NCBI RefSeq assembly: GCF_020283565.1
Contig: NC_060065.1
Location: 38,924,409 to 38,988,408, forward strand
DNA length: 64,000 bases
Reading direction: 5' to 3'
Origin: Trifolium pratense
Lineage: Eukaryota > Streptophyta > Magnoliopsida > Fabales > Fabaceae
The notes under the pieces were generated by a model. That model made no database searches and was not told where the DNA came from. It saw only the letters and a list, made by a program, of their open reading frames with translations. The translations under genes and the position numbers were made by a program. Positions 1 to 10,441 of the stretch are shown here, piece by piece; the first letter of the stretch is position 1, and each line of letters starts with the position of its first letter.

Positions 1-285
1 AACATACTTTATATGCATTATGAAATAAAAAAAATACTTTATAGCCGATCAAATAAATTTGAAGGTCTGACAAACAAAAAGTGAACATGGAAGAAATATA
101 AAAAAACCAACATTACAATTGCAAAGGCATTTATAATCTTATAATTACCAAATAATTATATTTGAACTTAAGAACGACAATTTGATTTGATCCCATCTTG
201 ATTTCTAAACATTTGATTTGATCTCATCTTGCATTATTCCCACATTATTGAATGAAATAATATAATTTTATGATTGTAAGAAAAA
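1..285. other. 3' flank of NCR gene 1
   Basis: No gene is seen. Around 49-110 is a block (ATCAAATAAATTTGAAGGTC, then TGACAAACAAA) that recurs downstream of the NCR genes at 13.4 kb and 31.6 kb. This marks it as duplicated NCR flank, probably including 3' UTR. Confidence 0.6.
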
Positions 286-627
286 CTACAATTTCACACA
301 TCGACAAATACCCTTCATGCAACGTGGATATTCATTATAGAGACAAATATTTTTAGGACAATCTTTATCTTCATCACATAAATAATTTCCTATGACATCA
401 AATAGGAAAAGTAAATGTTAATAATATGGTTGTTTAAAAAAAATGTTAATAATATGGAATGATACATTGTATATAAGATAAAGAGGAAATATATTTAAAT
501 AAAAAAAAGATTTAGAGAAAAAATTGATTATTAATTTTTTTGAGGATATAGACTTACCATTAGTTACAATGATATACATGAAAAGGAAAATAATCATCAC
601 ATAAATAAACTTTAGAATTTCTGCCAT
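286..627 (-). CDS. Nodule-specific cysteine-rich (NCR) peptide 1, two exons
   Basis: Exon 1 is 627-558 and exon 2 is 389-286. The intron (557-390) has GTAAGT at its donor and TCATAG at its acceptor, phase 1. The product is 57 aa. Residues 1-23 form a hydrophobic signal peptide starting MAEILKFIYVMI and ending VTN. The mature part has six cysteines: C-x5-C-x4-C, then C, then a terminal C-x-C. This is the classic NCR plan. In the family such peptides are made in infected nodule cells, secreted to the symbiosome, and act on the bacteroids. The start is fixed by the conserved MAEILKF beginning. It is closest in the window to the gene at 31561-31963, which shares signal sequence, intron position and spacing. 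Family identity is firm. Expression and target are not visible here. Confidence 0.93.
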
Positions 628-677
628 ATTTTTTCCTTCTATCTAGTTTGCATGTAGAAATAAACTTTTCATGATCA

Positions 678-684
678 CTTTATA
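678..684 (-). promoter_or_regulatory. Putative TATA box of NCR gene 1
   Basis: On the minus strand this reads TATAAAG followed by TGATCATG, about 50 nt before the start codon. The same TATAAA-(G/A)TGAT string lies at a similar distance before the NCR genes at 7163 and 31963. Position and conservation support a core promoter. Confidence 0.5.
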
Positions 685-1248
685 ATGTGAAAATACCCAT
701 TTTTAAAATTATAAATTTTTTTTAAATACCGTTTGTCTTTAAAGCTGATTGCATTGATCACTTGACAATAACTAATATTTCATATAAATATGTCAATGGT
801 CATTACAACTCACTCTTCTTTTGCGAATCATTCATTAATACTATTAATTTATTTTATTGTTGTTGTTTTTATTTGTTGTTGTATCATTTTTGTTCTTTCA
901 TGATATGGGAAAAATATCAAAAGAGAAATTATAGGTTGGATGATGACAAAATTAGATGTAGAAAGAATGCTTCTATCAGGTGTAAACATATATTTATTTA
1001 TAATTTTTATTACTAAATAAATGTGGTGTAAAAATAGGTTGACACATTAGATTTACAAACTACCTGTATTCACCCAAAACAGCATCTCACAATTGTAACA
1101 AACATTTTGAGAGGGGCGAGACAATTACCCGTACCTTTAACTGTTGAAAAAAAACACTTCAAAATAAAAGATTAATCAAATATTATTACTTCCTCCCTCT
1201 CAAAAAAACTTTGGTTGTTTGTGTAACAAATTGGACCCATTTTCTATG
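685..1248. other. Upstream region of NCR gene 1, then intergenic DNA
   Basis: The stretch 735-800 (CTGATTG...GATCACTTGAC..TAACTAATATTTCATAT) recurs upstream of the NCR genes at 13720 and 31963, so it is duplicated NCR promoter DNA and may hold nodule-specific control sites. Nothing gene-like is seen from about 1020 to 1248. Confidence 0.5.
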
Positions 1249-1250
1249 TA

Positions 1251-1551
1251 CTCCCTCCGTCCCAAATTATAAGGGAAAAAAGCTCATTTTTTTTGTCCCA
1301 AATTATAAGGGAGAAAATCATTTTCAAGAATGTTTTTCCCTTATTCTCATAAAATTAAATGCAAATTGCATTTAATTTTCTCTCTCTACCATTTTCTCAA
1401 TAAACAACAACCAATAAAAATTGTTTTTACATCTTCCTATGCAACTTATTCCAAGGAAAACCCACAAAAACATATTTCAAATTCTCATGTTTTACTTTTT
1501 CTTAATAAGTGTGATTTTTTTATTTTCTCTTATAATTCGGGACGGGGGGAG
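1251..1551. mobile_element. Stowaway-type MITE (copy A)
   Basis: The ends are CTCCCTCCGTCCCAAATTAT and its imperfect inverse (ATAATTCGGGACGGGGGGAG), flanked by TA on both sides (1249-1250 and 1552-1553). This is the Tc1/mariner-related Stowaway layout. A closely similar copy lies at 37207-37503. The reading frame inside (1330-1596) is not a gene. Confidence 0.85.
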
Positions 1552-1600
1552 TATTTAGTAAGAAATTACCTCGCGATTTTATTTACCTCTCTCTAGTAGA

Positions 1601-1767
1601 ATTTTTGTCTTCTGTTGGAATCGAACCATATATTCCTGAAGTTCAAGTATATGTTTAATCCATTCCCACTACCAATTGAGCTACAACTCAATTGGTAGTG
1701 GGAATAGATTAAACATGGATGTCTTGAACTCCAATGTACGTGGTTCGATTCTCACGGAAGACAAAAA
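1601..1767. repeat. Head-to-head inverted pair of tRNA-derived SINE-like units
   Basis: Two arms of about 80 bp (1601-1680 and 1687-1767) are near-perfect reverse complements around the 6-bp loop CTACAA. On the minus strand the left unit has both internal RNA polymerase III boxes: A box TAGCTCAATTGG (about 1672-1683) and B box GGTTCGATTCC (about 1617-1627). The right arm carries its own B box (GGTTCGATTC, 1742-1751). The Copia element begins directly after it, so it was probably the insertion target. Confidence 0.65.
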
Positions 1768-1899
1768 TGTTGTATATAGTGTTGGATTAGGCCTTATGCT
1801 CAAGCCCAAGTTGTGTAGTTTGTTCTAGGCCCAATGTACTCAAACTATATAAGCCTATTGGCATGTGATAATGAAGTAGATTGGCCATTTATTACAACA
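1768..1899 (+). repeat. 5' LTR of the 1.8-4.5 kb Copia element
   Basis: It starts TGTTGTATATAG and ends TTACAACA. It pairs with 4391-4509. Confidence 0.9.
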
Positions 1900-2110
1900 A
1901 GTGGTATCAGTTAGCCAAGGTCCAAGACCTGTGGTCTTATGCGCGCGTTTCTTGCTTGCAAAGCAAAACAATTAGTTTGTTATGGTGTTGCAACCACCAT
2001 AACAACCTTCTTCTCCGATCACATTCTTCCCCTTTCTTGCTTTCTTTCTCGTTTCCTTTGCATCCGCCTCGAAATCTTTTCATCCCTGCAACTCCTTTCT
2101 TTGATTCACC

Positions 2111-2679
2111 ATGTCAGAAAACTCAGATTTTTTGAAATCATCCATTCCCAAATTCGATGGCTTCTACGATCATTGGACAATGTTGATGGAGAATCTTCTC
2201 CGATCAAAGGAGTATTGAGGCTTAATAGAACATGAAATAACGGTTGCACCGGCGAATGCAACGGCTGAGCAACAAACAACTGTAGATGTGAGCAAACTCA
2301 CAGATTTGAGGTAAAGAATTACTTGTTTCAATCCATAGATCGATCCATCCTTGAAACAATTCTAAACCGTGAAACTGCACAAGAAATATGGAATGCAATG
2401 AGGACAAAGTATCAAGGTTCAACAAAGGTGAAGCGTGCACATCTTCAAGCCTTGCGCAAGGAATTTGAGGTTCTTGAAATGGGGGAGAGTGAATCAGTAG
2501 ATGAATACTTTGCAAGAACCATGACAATAGCCAACAAGATGATAACATGTGGAGAAAGAGTTGAGCAAGTCACTGTAGTTGAAAAGATTCCCAGGTCTAT
2601 GACTGCAAGATTCAATCATGTAGTGTGTTCAATTGAATTGTCCAATGATGTTACTACTCTTTCCATAGATGAGTTATAG
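2111..2679 (+). pseudogene. Copia gag (UBN2-type), broken
   Basis: It starts ATGTCAGAAAACTC and encodes the usual Copia opening (IPKFDGFYDHWTMLMENLLR). Frame is lost by an in-frame TGA at 2216-2218, where family members usually have a tryptophan codon. A frameshift near 2310-2320 follows, then a TAG at 2677-2679. Between them 2323-2676 still reads as a good UBN2 capsid region (AQEIWNAMRTKYQGSTKVKR, then LRKEFEVLEMGESESVDEYF). Confidence 0.85.
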
Positions 2680-2685
2680 AGCAAC

Positions 2686-4218
2686 TTGATTGTTCATGAG
2701 CAACACATGAAGGGTCAACAAATCAAGCAAGAAGAGCAAGCTTTTAAGGTCACTAATGGAGGCAGAGGGAGAGGGAGAGGAAGAAGCTCCACTAGAGGTC
2801 ATGGAAGAGGAAGGCAAAGTAAGGAGAATGTTGAATGCTACAAGTGTCATAAGCTAGGACACTATCAAAGTGACTGTCCAATTTGGGCAGAAAATGCCAA
2901 TTATGCTGAATTTGATGATGAAGAGGAGATGCTACTCATGGCAAAAACCAATTGTGAAGATGAAAAAGGTGAAAATTGGTTCCTTGATCCTGGATGTAGC
3001 AACCATATGGTGGGAAATAGAGATTGGCTCTATGATTTTGATGGAAATTACAGGGACTCAGTGAAACTTGGTGATGACTCAAGAATGAATGCGATGGGCA
3101 AAGGGAATGTAAAGCTTTGCATCAATGGAAGAAATCATATCATAACCAGTGTGTATTACATTCCAGGTTTGAAAACCAATCTCTTGAGTATAGGTCAAAT
3201 TCAACAGAAGAATGTGACTATAGTATTCAAAAATGATACTTGTAAAATCTATCATCAAGAGAAAGGGTTATTATTTGAAACTCATATGTCAGCCAACAGG
3301 ATGTATGTAATGAATGAAACTGTCATCTCACCTAGATGCTTACAAGCCTTACAAAAGAATAGTGGTCAACTATGGCACAACAGATATGGGCAACTAAGCA
3401 TAAAAGGGCTGAATACACTAAGCAAAAAAGGAAATGGTAAAGAGATTTTGAGTAGATTTGGCATGGAAAACTGCAACAAAGTGAGTAGCCCCATTTTGTC
3501 TGGTTGCAAACTAGTAAAAGATGAAAATGGTAAAGCTACTGATGCAAAGGAATTTAAACAAATGGTTGACAACTTAATGTACCTGCTTGCAACAAGACCT
3601 GATTTGGCTTATTCTGTGTGCCTAGTTGCTAGGTATATTAATAGGCCTACTAAATTGCATGTTGCAGCCATAAAGAGAATTTTAAGATACTTGAAAGGAA
3701 CTCTAACTGATGGGATCTTATACAAAAGTGAAGTAGGAAAATTGCTTGAGCTTGTTGGTTGGTCAGATTTTGACTATGCTGGAGACTTGAATGACAAGAA
3801 ATCTACATCTGGCTATGTGTTTATGTTGGGTTCAGGTGGCATTTCTTGGTCTTCAAATAAGCAGGCCATTGTCATTCTATCAACCACAGAAGCTGAATAT
3901 GTAGGAGCTGCCTCATGTGCTTGTCAATGCTTATGGTTGAGGAATGTTTTGAAGCATTTGACACACAATCAAATTGGCTGTACAAGAATCTACTGTGATA
4001 ATAGTTCCACAATTAAGCTGTCAAAGAACCCTATCATGCATGATAGGTGTAAACATATAGACATCAGGTTTCACTTCTTGAGAAACCTTGTGAAGGAAGA
4101 AACAATGGAGCTTACTTACTGTAAATCTCAGGATCAACTAGCTGATCTATTGACTAAACTATTGAAGTTGGAATCATTTCTCAAGCTTAAAATTGGTTTG
4201 GGAATGATAGGAGTATAA
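2686..4218 (+). pseudogene. Copia zinc knuckle - protease - RNase H fusion
   Basis: This is a 510-codon open stretch that continues the gag frame after the TAG and has no ATG at its beginning. Domains in order: an RG-rich basic region; a CX2CX4HX4C knuckle (CYKCHKLGHYQSDC, 2836-2877); an aspartic protease whose site reads WFLDPGCSNHM, with Pro where Ser or Thr normally follows the catalytic Asp; and a pre-integrase piece (LWHNRYGQLSIKGL). At about 3430 there is a direct in-frame jump to the end of reverse transcriptase (YLLATRPDLAYSV) and a complete-looking RNase H (SDFDYAGD, STTEAEYVGA, YCDNSSTIKL). Integrase and the YVDD part of reverse transcriptase are deleted. It cannot transpose alone. 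Confidence 0.88.
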
Positions 4219-4390
4219 GTCAAGTTAAGATGCAATGCAACATTGCTTGTCTGGTTCAAGGCAGGGTGAGGCCTGCAATTTGGCTACAAGGCGCGCGCAT
4301 GAGCATTGTTTTGTGCTCTGTCTTTTGTTTTTAGTAATATGTTTCTTTTGCTCTCTAATTGTTGTGTAATTGTTTAATTAGGGGAGAGTA

Positions 4391-4509
4391 TGTTATATAT
4401 AGTGTTGGATTGGGCCTTATGCTCAAGCCCAAGTTGTGGAGTTTGTTCTGGGCCCAATGTACTCAAATTGGCATGTGATAATGAAGTAGATTGACCATTT
4501 GTTACAACA
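4391..4509 (+). repeat. 3' LTR of the 1.8-4.5 kb Copia element
   Basis: It starts TGTTATATATAG and ends TTACAACA, followed by the AAAAA target duplication. Confidence 0.9.
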
Positions 4510-4610
4510 AAAAACACTACTAGAGAAGGGGTAGAGAAGATCGTGAGGTAGAGCGCCGGGATTGCCTACTAAGTACGTAAAAAACGGGCCTGGACTATTA
4601 CACTTTTAGC

Positions 4611-4800
4611 AATTTACTTTTGTTCCAAAGTTTTGTTTCTTTTAAGAAATCAAGGTACAATTAATAATGTTTTCCAAATGAATTTTTCTCTTTCTGAATA
4701 AAGTAGGAGAAAAAATAACTTAATTTATCACTATTTATTAATACCTTTGATCATTTATATAAGAAATAATTGACTTTTTTATTCATTATATAACATATGT
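4611..4800. repeat. Segment duplicated at 9468-9690
   Basis: From TTACTTTTGTTCCAAAGTTT to TTGACTTTTTTATTCATTAT the sequence is nearly the same as at 9468-9690. The later copy has a short extra A-rich insert. The two copies are direct repeats on either side of NCR gene 2. Confidence 0.8.
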
Positions 4801-4830
4801 ATTTGTTCTATTAACGCCTTCTCCTGTTAA

Positions 4831-4925
4831 AGTATAATGTTGGAATTGCTTATAAAAGAAAAAAAAAAGTATAATGTTGGAATTGCTTATAAAAGAAAAA
4901 AAAAAGTATAATGTTGGAATCGTTT
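4831..4925. repeat. 37-bp tandem repeat, about 2.6 copies
   Basis: Unit AGTATAATGTTGGAATTGCT plus TATAAAAG and an A-run starts at 4831, 4868 and 4905. It is probably slippage around poly-A. Confidence 0.8.
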
Positions 4926-6885
4926 AGAATATATTTACGGTTACAATCGGCTTGAAGGTTTTACTTAGTCATATCTTTTTTTTTTTTTTTTGACAATACT
5001 TAGTCATATCTGATTTGCCATGAATTGTATCTTTTTTTTTTTTTTTTTGCATAATCCATGAGTTGTATCTTTGTATATTAATAAAAAATACCCACAAACT
5101 GAACCCGTTTAATCTCAATATATTGAAACTTGATTTATTAATCGATTTCCTAATTTCCTCACATTCTTTTGTTAATTTCTTCTTATTTATTTTGGTCTTC
5201 ATGCATGACATTACAAAGATCTTTGGCTTAGCGTAACTGCAATGTTTTTCAATTGGCACGTTTCTCTTTTCGGTTGAGTTTTGAGCTTAAAAAGTTTGTA
5301 GATGTACAAGGTGGCTTCTGCAGGATGTACAAGTTTTGTTCTTGTTGAGTTTATGCAACCAAATCACGAGACTAATTTCTTGTTCACCAATTTTTCAAAT
5401 TATAATTATTTTTAAAAGAGTTTATGCATTCAACTGTGTTCTAGAAGCTGTTTAAGAAAAAAATGAGTGGTCATCTAAAAAACCTTGTTGAACAATTTAA
5501 GGAAGAAGAGATACCAATAGGAAAGGTTGCTACAATGTTCAATAATGGGGGACCTGACTTTCTCTAATAAGAATTACTGGAAATTGGAATCATATAAAAA
5601 AACTGTGCGAAGTAAGAATTATTTCAATTATTGCAAACAGAAATAGATAGAAAATCCAAACTTTTTCTATTCAATCCAATGGGAAGAAGTTTCTCAAATG
5701 ACAATTTTTTTTTTGGGTTAATTAGATCAAGATTAGCTTAACAACAATTTTGATATGTCATATACGACTAACAAAGTACAGTATTCCATTTGCCCATTTG
5801 TTAGATTGAATAATTATTGTCAATCAATTTTATTTGGTTGTGCTTTATTACAAAGCGAGTCCGAAATTTCTTTTATATGGTCGATTAAACAGTTTGTGTA
5901 GTACTTGTTTGGTTAGATTTTTGGCACCTTCATCTATTTGTAATTTCTTGTTTTTAATATATTTTCCTTTGCTTAAAAAAAGGTTTTTACTACTCTTCTT
6001 TCAAAAATACAAATATATGTTTTTTGAAACAACAAATATATGTTTGTTTTAAGGGTTATATATATTTTTAGTTGCTATAAATATCTTAAATTTTTGTGTC
6101 TAAAATATTTTATGTCACAATTTTTGGTTCCTGCTTTTTATTTAACTCATGTATATCATTCGAACTTTTGAAAGAAAAAAATCGCGGTAGTGTTTAGTAC
6201 ATCGTAATGTCTCTTGCAGAAAATATTTGAGGGATTGTACCAAAAGAAAACAAAGAAAATATTTGAGGGACTAAAAGTTGTTAAAAAAATTTATAGGACT
6301 AAAAATAAAATTTAAGATATTTTTTATAGTGATCAAAAACTTATTTAACCCTTATTTCAAATATATTATGTCATTCTTATCATAAATGATTAATTTATAT
6401 AAAAACTTTAAAATGTGAAAACTATCAAAACTTTACAATATTATGGCACAAATATACAAAACTATTTGCAACGTAACTATAAAATATATCCTGATGGACG
6501 GTAAGGTTAAAAAAATTGGAATACCTACATTGAAGGCCATTGTGATATCTCTAAAATAAGAGAGAAGATAATATACATAACATTGTTTGCTGTCTTATTT
6601 TATTTCATTATTACAATTTATCTTAAGGTATATAATAAACTAACTGCAAGGTTTCTTTATATTAAAAATATAAAATATTTCTCATCAACAAAGAAATATA
6701 AAATATTTATATTGTTGTTGGAGACTAACACAAGAACTAAATGACGTCTCATGAAATATTGTGTACTTTCTTGAGTCCCACACTAAATTACATAATGCGG
6801 CTTTGACTAAAATGAAAAGGTGAAGAGGTTGTTTCATTGATGGTGCACAAGTGAATTCCACAAAATGTATGGTTTATCCATATCC
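4926..6885. other. Intergenic DNA between Copia element and NCR gene 2
   Basis: AT-rich, with poly-T runs at 4977-4991 and 5032-5048. A 34-codon frame at 5463-5567 (starting MSGHLKNLVEQFKEEEIPIG) looks protein-like but is not recognised and is too short to call. Nothing else gene-like is seen. Confidence 0.5.
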
Positions 6886-7163
6886 TTACATACATGTACA
6901 ACGGCGGGCTACACACTTCGGTCTTTTGGGATATTCACACATATTTGGTGGACAATCAGAATCAATATCACATCGAATATTTACTGTGATAAAAAAAATT
7001 AAAGAATCAAAGATTGTACTTAAAATGGGATAAAATATGAAGTAAAGAAGGAAATTATCAAGGGATGATAAAAAAAAATCTTACCGTAAATGCTTGCGGC
7101 AAGAAGAAATAAGTAAACAAATATAATAATATTTATATAAACCAATTTGACAATTTTAGCCAT
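6886..7163 (-). CDS. Nodule-specific cysteine-rich (NCR) peptide 2, two exons
   Basis: Exon 1 is 7163-7085 and exon 2 is 6983-6886. The phase-1 intron (7084-6984) runs GTAAGA to ATCACAG. The product is 58 aa. The 26-residue hydrophobic leader begins MAKIVKLVYINIIIF and ends in small residues (LAASIY), fitting signal-peptide cleavage. The mature part has six cysteines: C-x5-C-x4-C, C, then C-x-C next to the terminal Met. It diverges more from the others than genes 1 and 4 do from each other. Its short terminus (CTCM) and basic middle suggest a cationic peptide, the class often antimicrobial in this family. That property is inferred. Confidence 0.93.
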
Positions 7164-7190
7164 ATTTCTCTTTTAATGTAACAAATGGTT

Positions 7191-7202
7191 TATCACTTTA
7201 TA
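7191..7202 (-). promoter_or_regulatory. Putative TATA box of NCR gene 2
   Basis: The minus strand reads TATAAAGTGATA about 30-40 nt before the start codon. It matches the core string before NCR genes 1 and 4. Confidence 0.5.
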
Positions 7203-7550
7203 ATTTATAGAGCTTATCATCTCCTTACATTAATTAAATAGTTGTAGTGCTTAATATTATTTAAATAGAAAATCTTTCAAATATAAGAATCATTATTAAA
7301 TGTGTTATGTTTGTCTTTTAAACAAATCGTAGTAAAGAGGTAACATAAAAAATATCAATAATGATAGTTCATTATATTATTTTATTAAATTTCTATTATT
7401 TATAACATTTCGTGAGAGGAAAGGTTAAATTACAAGGTGCAAAGTGGTTCATCATCACAGAGTCTAGCGAGTGTTGGACTGAACTTCAAGATGCATAAAC
7501 AAGGAGTGAACTTGAGAGCTTCGTTATCCGGGGGAGTAGATTTTATACAT

Positions 7551-9424
7551 GGGCAATGTTAACTTGTGCCCTTGAGGCACATGATAAGAAGCAATAAATG
7601 ATGGTTGGTCCCACCTAAAATTAACTTCAGTCAAAATAATATAAAAAAGTTTGTTTTTATTTATTGTTTTCCAAAATTACCCTCTAGTGTGACGGGTTAG
7701 ATCAGATTTTTCCAAAAGATTGGTTTTTTTTTCTTTTTTCTTTTCCAAAAGCACCATAGCCGCTGGGAGTTATGTTTTTCCAATTAGTTTTATGTTTTTC
7801 CAAAACCACCATAGCCAATCACCATAGCCAATTCTAGATCTAGAGGATAACCACAAAACAGAAAAAGCAATAGAATCACACAGCAGAAGAAAGTTTCGGA
7901 AGAACAAAAACTAATTGAAATGTTGAAACACCTATTCCAAATCGTCGTCGGCTGTGTTCAGAGTAGTGTCGCGGATGTCCCTTTCGCCACCATCTTTCGC
8001 CACCGTTTTCCTTCACCGGGTAAAAAATTGGTTGATTTGCATCCATTTGAGTTATCTTTTTCTTTTACTTTTCAATTTGTTATTTTTTCCATGTTGGAAG
8101 TGTAGATTTTGGGATGAATGAGCAGCTATGGTGGTTCTTGGGTTGGTCACTGAGGATTGAGAGGATAGGTCGACAACGAAGGAAGGAGTGGATCCTCTGG
8201 TTTACTTTTATGAATGATTTTTTGAATAAATTAAAATAAATGACACGTGGCATGATCAGGTACGTGAGATTGATCTAACGGGTGTGATTGGGCCAAAGGC
8301 AGGCTGACTATTACTCTTCCTAAAGTTTCCCAGGTTCCCGCTAATTTGTTATAGACTCAGGGTCTGTTATACTTCCCACCATATATTCTTAAGAAAAACA
8401 CATTGGTGGATTGAAGTATTAACCATGGATTTGTCTTTTCTTCAAAGTCCAAATGCACAATCTTTTCTTCGTGGCTCAAAGGCATATCAGGTACTTTTAT
8501 TAAGTTTTTTTTTTTTCTCCTTTTTCTCCACAGCTCTTGTGAATTTGTATAGTATTCTGATTTTTTGTTTCTTTTATGCTTTAACACTTGCAACATGCAT
8601 AGATTTTTGTAAAGGTGGAAAAGAGCTATCACATAACATGAATACTTGTGGATTGTGCAAAGATGTAGGACATAATGTTGCGACATGTGAAAAAGGAAAA
8701 ACTCAATTTTCTGGACATTCAAAGAAGAAGAAACAAATTTGTAAGGATGCAAATTTAAATCCAGTTCTTCTTCCAAAAGTTTAGGTATATATTTTTTTCA
8801 TTTCATTTTTAAATTCTTTAGATTTCTATATTTCTGTAGAATTATGAATATGCCATAACTTATAACATTTGTTTCTACCTTTTGTTTCTAACAGGAATAT
8901 GTTGCTAATGTAGCATGTTGAGTGATGCTTCAGAGTTTAGAAAAGAAAGTTGATGTTGGCATAAGCATGCATGAAGGCCTTGAATTTAGTTTTTATGAAA
9001 TTTTCATTTTAATTAAACTTTTGAACCTCTGATTCGGAATTTTTTGTATTGCAATGGTATCATTTGATTTGAATTGTTGATTTATTTTGAATTAGATTTT
9101 ATTAATTATTTGCTTAAATTAAAATATTCCAGCAATATTGATGAGAGATGCTATCATGTTTTATTTTGCAAAAGATGCTACTCATAGTGACAGGTTGTAT
9201 TCGTAATAAAGAAAAAAAAAATGCATATAATATGCAAAAGAAACTGAGGCGCGTGTGTAATGTTAATGAAAGTGGGTGTATGATATAGTTGAGGGCAATT
9301 TTGTCTTTAAAAATTTTATGAGACACAATTTATGATGTAGTTTCTTTCAAAGTAAAATAAGTGGGGTCAACCATCATTTATTGCTCCTTATCATGTGCCT
9401 TAAGGGCACAAGTTAACAACACCC
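7551..9424. mobile_element. MULE-type DNA transposon, non-autonomous, about 1.9 kb
   Basis: A perfect 9-bp target duplication TTTATACAT flanks it (7542-7550 and 9425-9433). The terminal inverted repeats are about 55 bp: GGGCAATGTTAACTTGTGCC onward at the left, and the inverse at the right ending GGGCACAAGTTAACAACACCC. Nine-bp duplications are typical of Mutator-like elements. No transposase catalytic core is seen inside. It contains a short zinc-knuckle reading frame (8425-8784) and a possible exon at 7920-8105. A miniature relative with the same ends is at 39199-39376. Confidence 0.88.
8425..8784 (+). pseudogene. Zinc-knuckle gene fragment inside the MULE
   Basis: The 119-codon frame has two parts. 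The first is MDLSFLQSPNAQSFLRGSKA, ending at a possible donor (CAG|GTACTT, about 8490). The second, after a pyrimidine-rich stretch and a possible acceptor (GTAAAG, about 8615), has CGLCKDVGHNVATC, a CX2CX4HX4C knuckle, then a lysine-rich tail. Such knuckles end many FAR1/MULE transposase-derived proteins, so it could be a transposase tail or a captured gene piece. The poly-T-rich middle reads as intron, not protein. Confidence 0.5.
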
Positions 9425-9467
9425 TTTATACATTCACAAGCACTTTCAACTTTAGGAATGAGATTAC

Positions 9468-9690
9468 TTTTGTTCCAAAGTTTTGTTTCTTTTAAGAAAT
9501 CAAGGTACAATCTTATCAAAAAAAGAAGAAAAAAAAATCAAAGTACAATTAATAATATTTTTCAAATGAATTTTTCTCTTTCTTAATAAAGTAGGAGAAA
9601 AAATAACTTAACTTATCACTATTTATTACTACCTCTAGTCATTTATATAAGAAACAATTGACTTTTTTTATTCATTATATAACAGATGTT
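9468..9690. repeat. Second copy of the 4611-4800 segment
   Basis: It is nearly the same as 4611-4800 with an extra A-rich insertion at about 9512-9545. It lies just beyond the MULE. Confidence 0.8.
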
Positions 9691-10441
9691 CCCTTAAACA
9701 ATCTATGTGGCTTCGATACTCTATCTTATTACTTGCTGCAAATTGACTGTGTATACATGCACATGTTTATCACGCGACCAATGTTCATAAAATACAAAGC
9801 ACTCGAGATTATAACACTAAATTCTAAGTTAAAAATTAAGAATTAAAACATAATTCAAGTGTTCCAGCAAATGAATGTTTTAGAGGTTCAGAGCTTATAG
9901 TCTTGTGCGTATATTGCAATGGTAATAAGTAGTCAATTCTTCAAGATGAGGTACTCAATTTATACGAAAAAATAGAGACGTTTGAAGATGACCATTTGAG
10001 AAGATTGAATTTCCGGTTGGAATAGTACAATCCTTTTAGTAGAATTTTGAATATTTTGCTATAAGGAGTAATATAATTTCACTACCTTGTCCTTTAAGAA
10101 ATAGTACTCGACCATTAAATAGTAAAATAGTACAATACGCTCCATTGTTTAGGATAAGGATGATGTACTATATATATATTCTTCAATCATATGTACTGTC
10201 ACACGTCTTGGTAATTATTCTTTATTCATTAAAACGCAGTTGACATCCTCTGACATATCCAACATATTGAGTAAATCATCCTCTAAAATCCTTTTGGTTC
10301 TGAAACTTGACAACTTTTGAGAGTCTTCAGAGCTTGGTTGTCAACTCATGATAATCTTCAGAGCTTGGTTCCAGAACTTCAATAAAACTTCTCTATTTTA
10401 CTGTGCTGAAAGATCATAAAATTTTATCTTGTGGTCCTACA
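9691..10441. other. Intergenic DNA
   Basis: No gene is recognised. A tandem-like phrase (TCAGAGCTTGGTT) occurs at about 10327 and 10358. This part may be old retrotransposon DNA belonging to the gag fragment further on. Confidence 0.4.

Larger units (their letters stand above)
1768..4509 (+). mobile_element. Copia-type LTR retrotransposon, internally deleted
   Basis: The 5' LTR is 1768-1899 (132 bp) and the 3' LTR is 4391-4509 (119 bp). Both run TGTT..ACA, and the main length difference is a short segment with ATATAAGCC present only in the 5' copy. A perfect 5-bp target duplication, AAAAA, lies at 1763-1767 and 4510-4514. A primer site TGGTATCAG (1902-1910, initiator-tRNA-Met type) follows the 5' LTR, and a purine tract GGGGAGAG (4381-4388) precedes the 3' LTR. 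Order is gag, protease, RNase H, with integrase and most of reverse transcriptase missing. The element is non-autonomous. Confidence 0.93.

Noticed and set aside
418..627. A 69-codon minus-strand frame beginning MAEILKF
   Set aside because: Only its first 23 codons are exon. The rest runs through a good GTAAGT donor into the intron of NCR gene 1.
8357..8776. 139-codon minus-strand frame
   Set aside because: It is opposite the zinc-knuckle frame of the MULE, has no recognisable domain, and its length comes from low-complexity sequence.
9114..9326. Possible minus-strand secreted peptide
   Set aside because: It starts inside the MULE, has no NCR cysteine pattern or intron donor, and spans AT-rich non-coding text.
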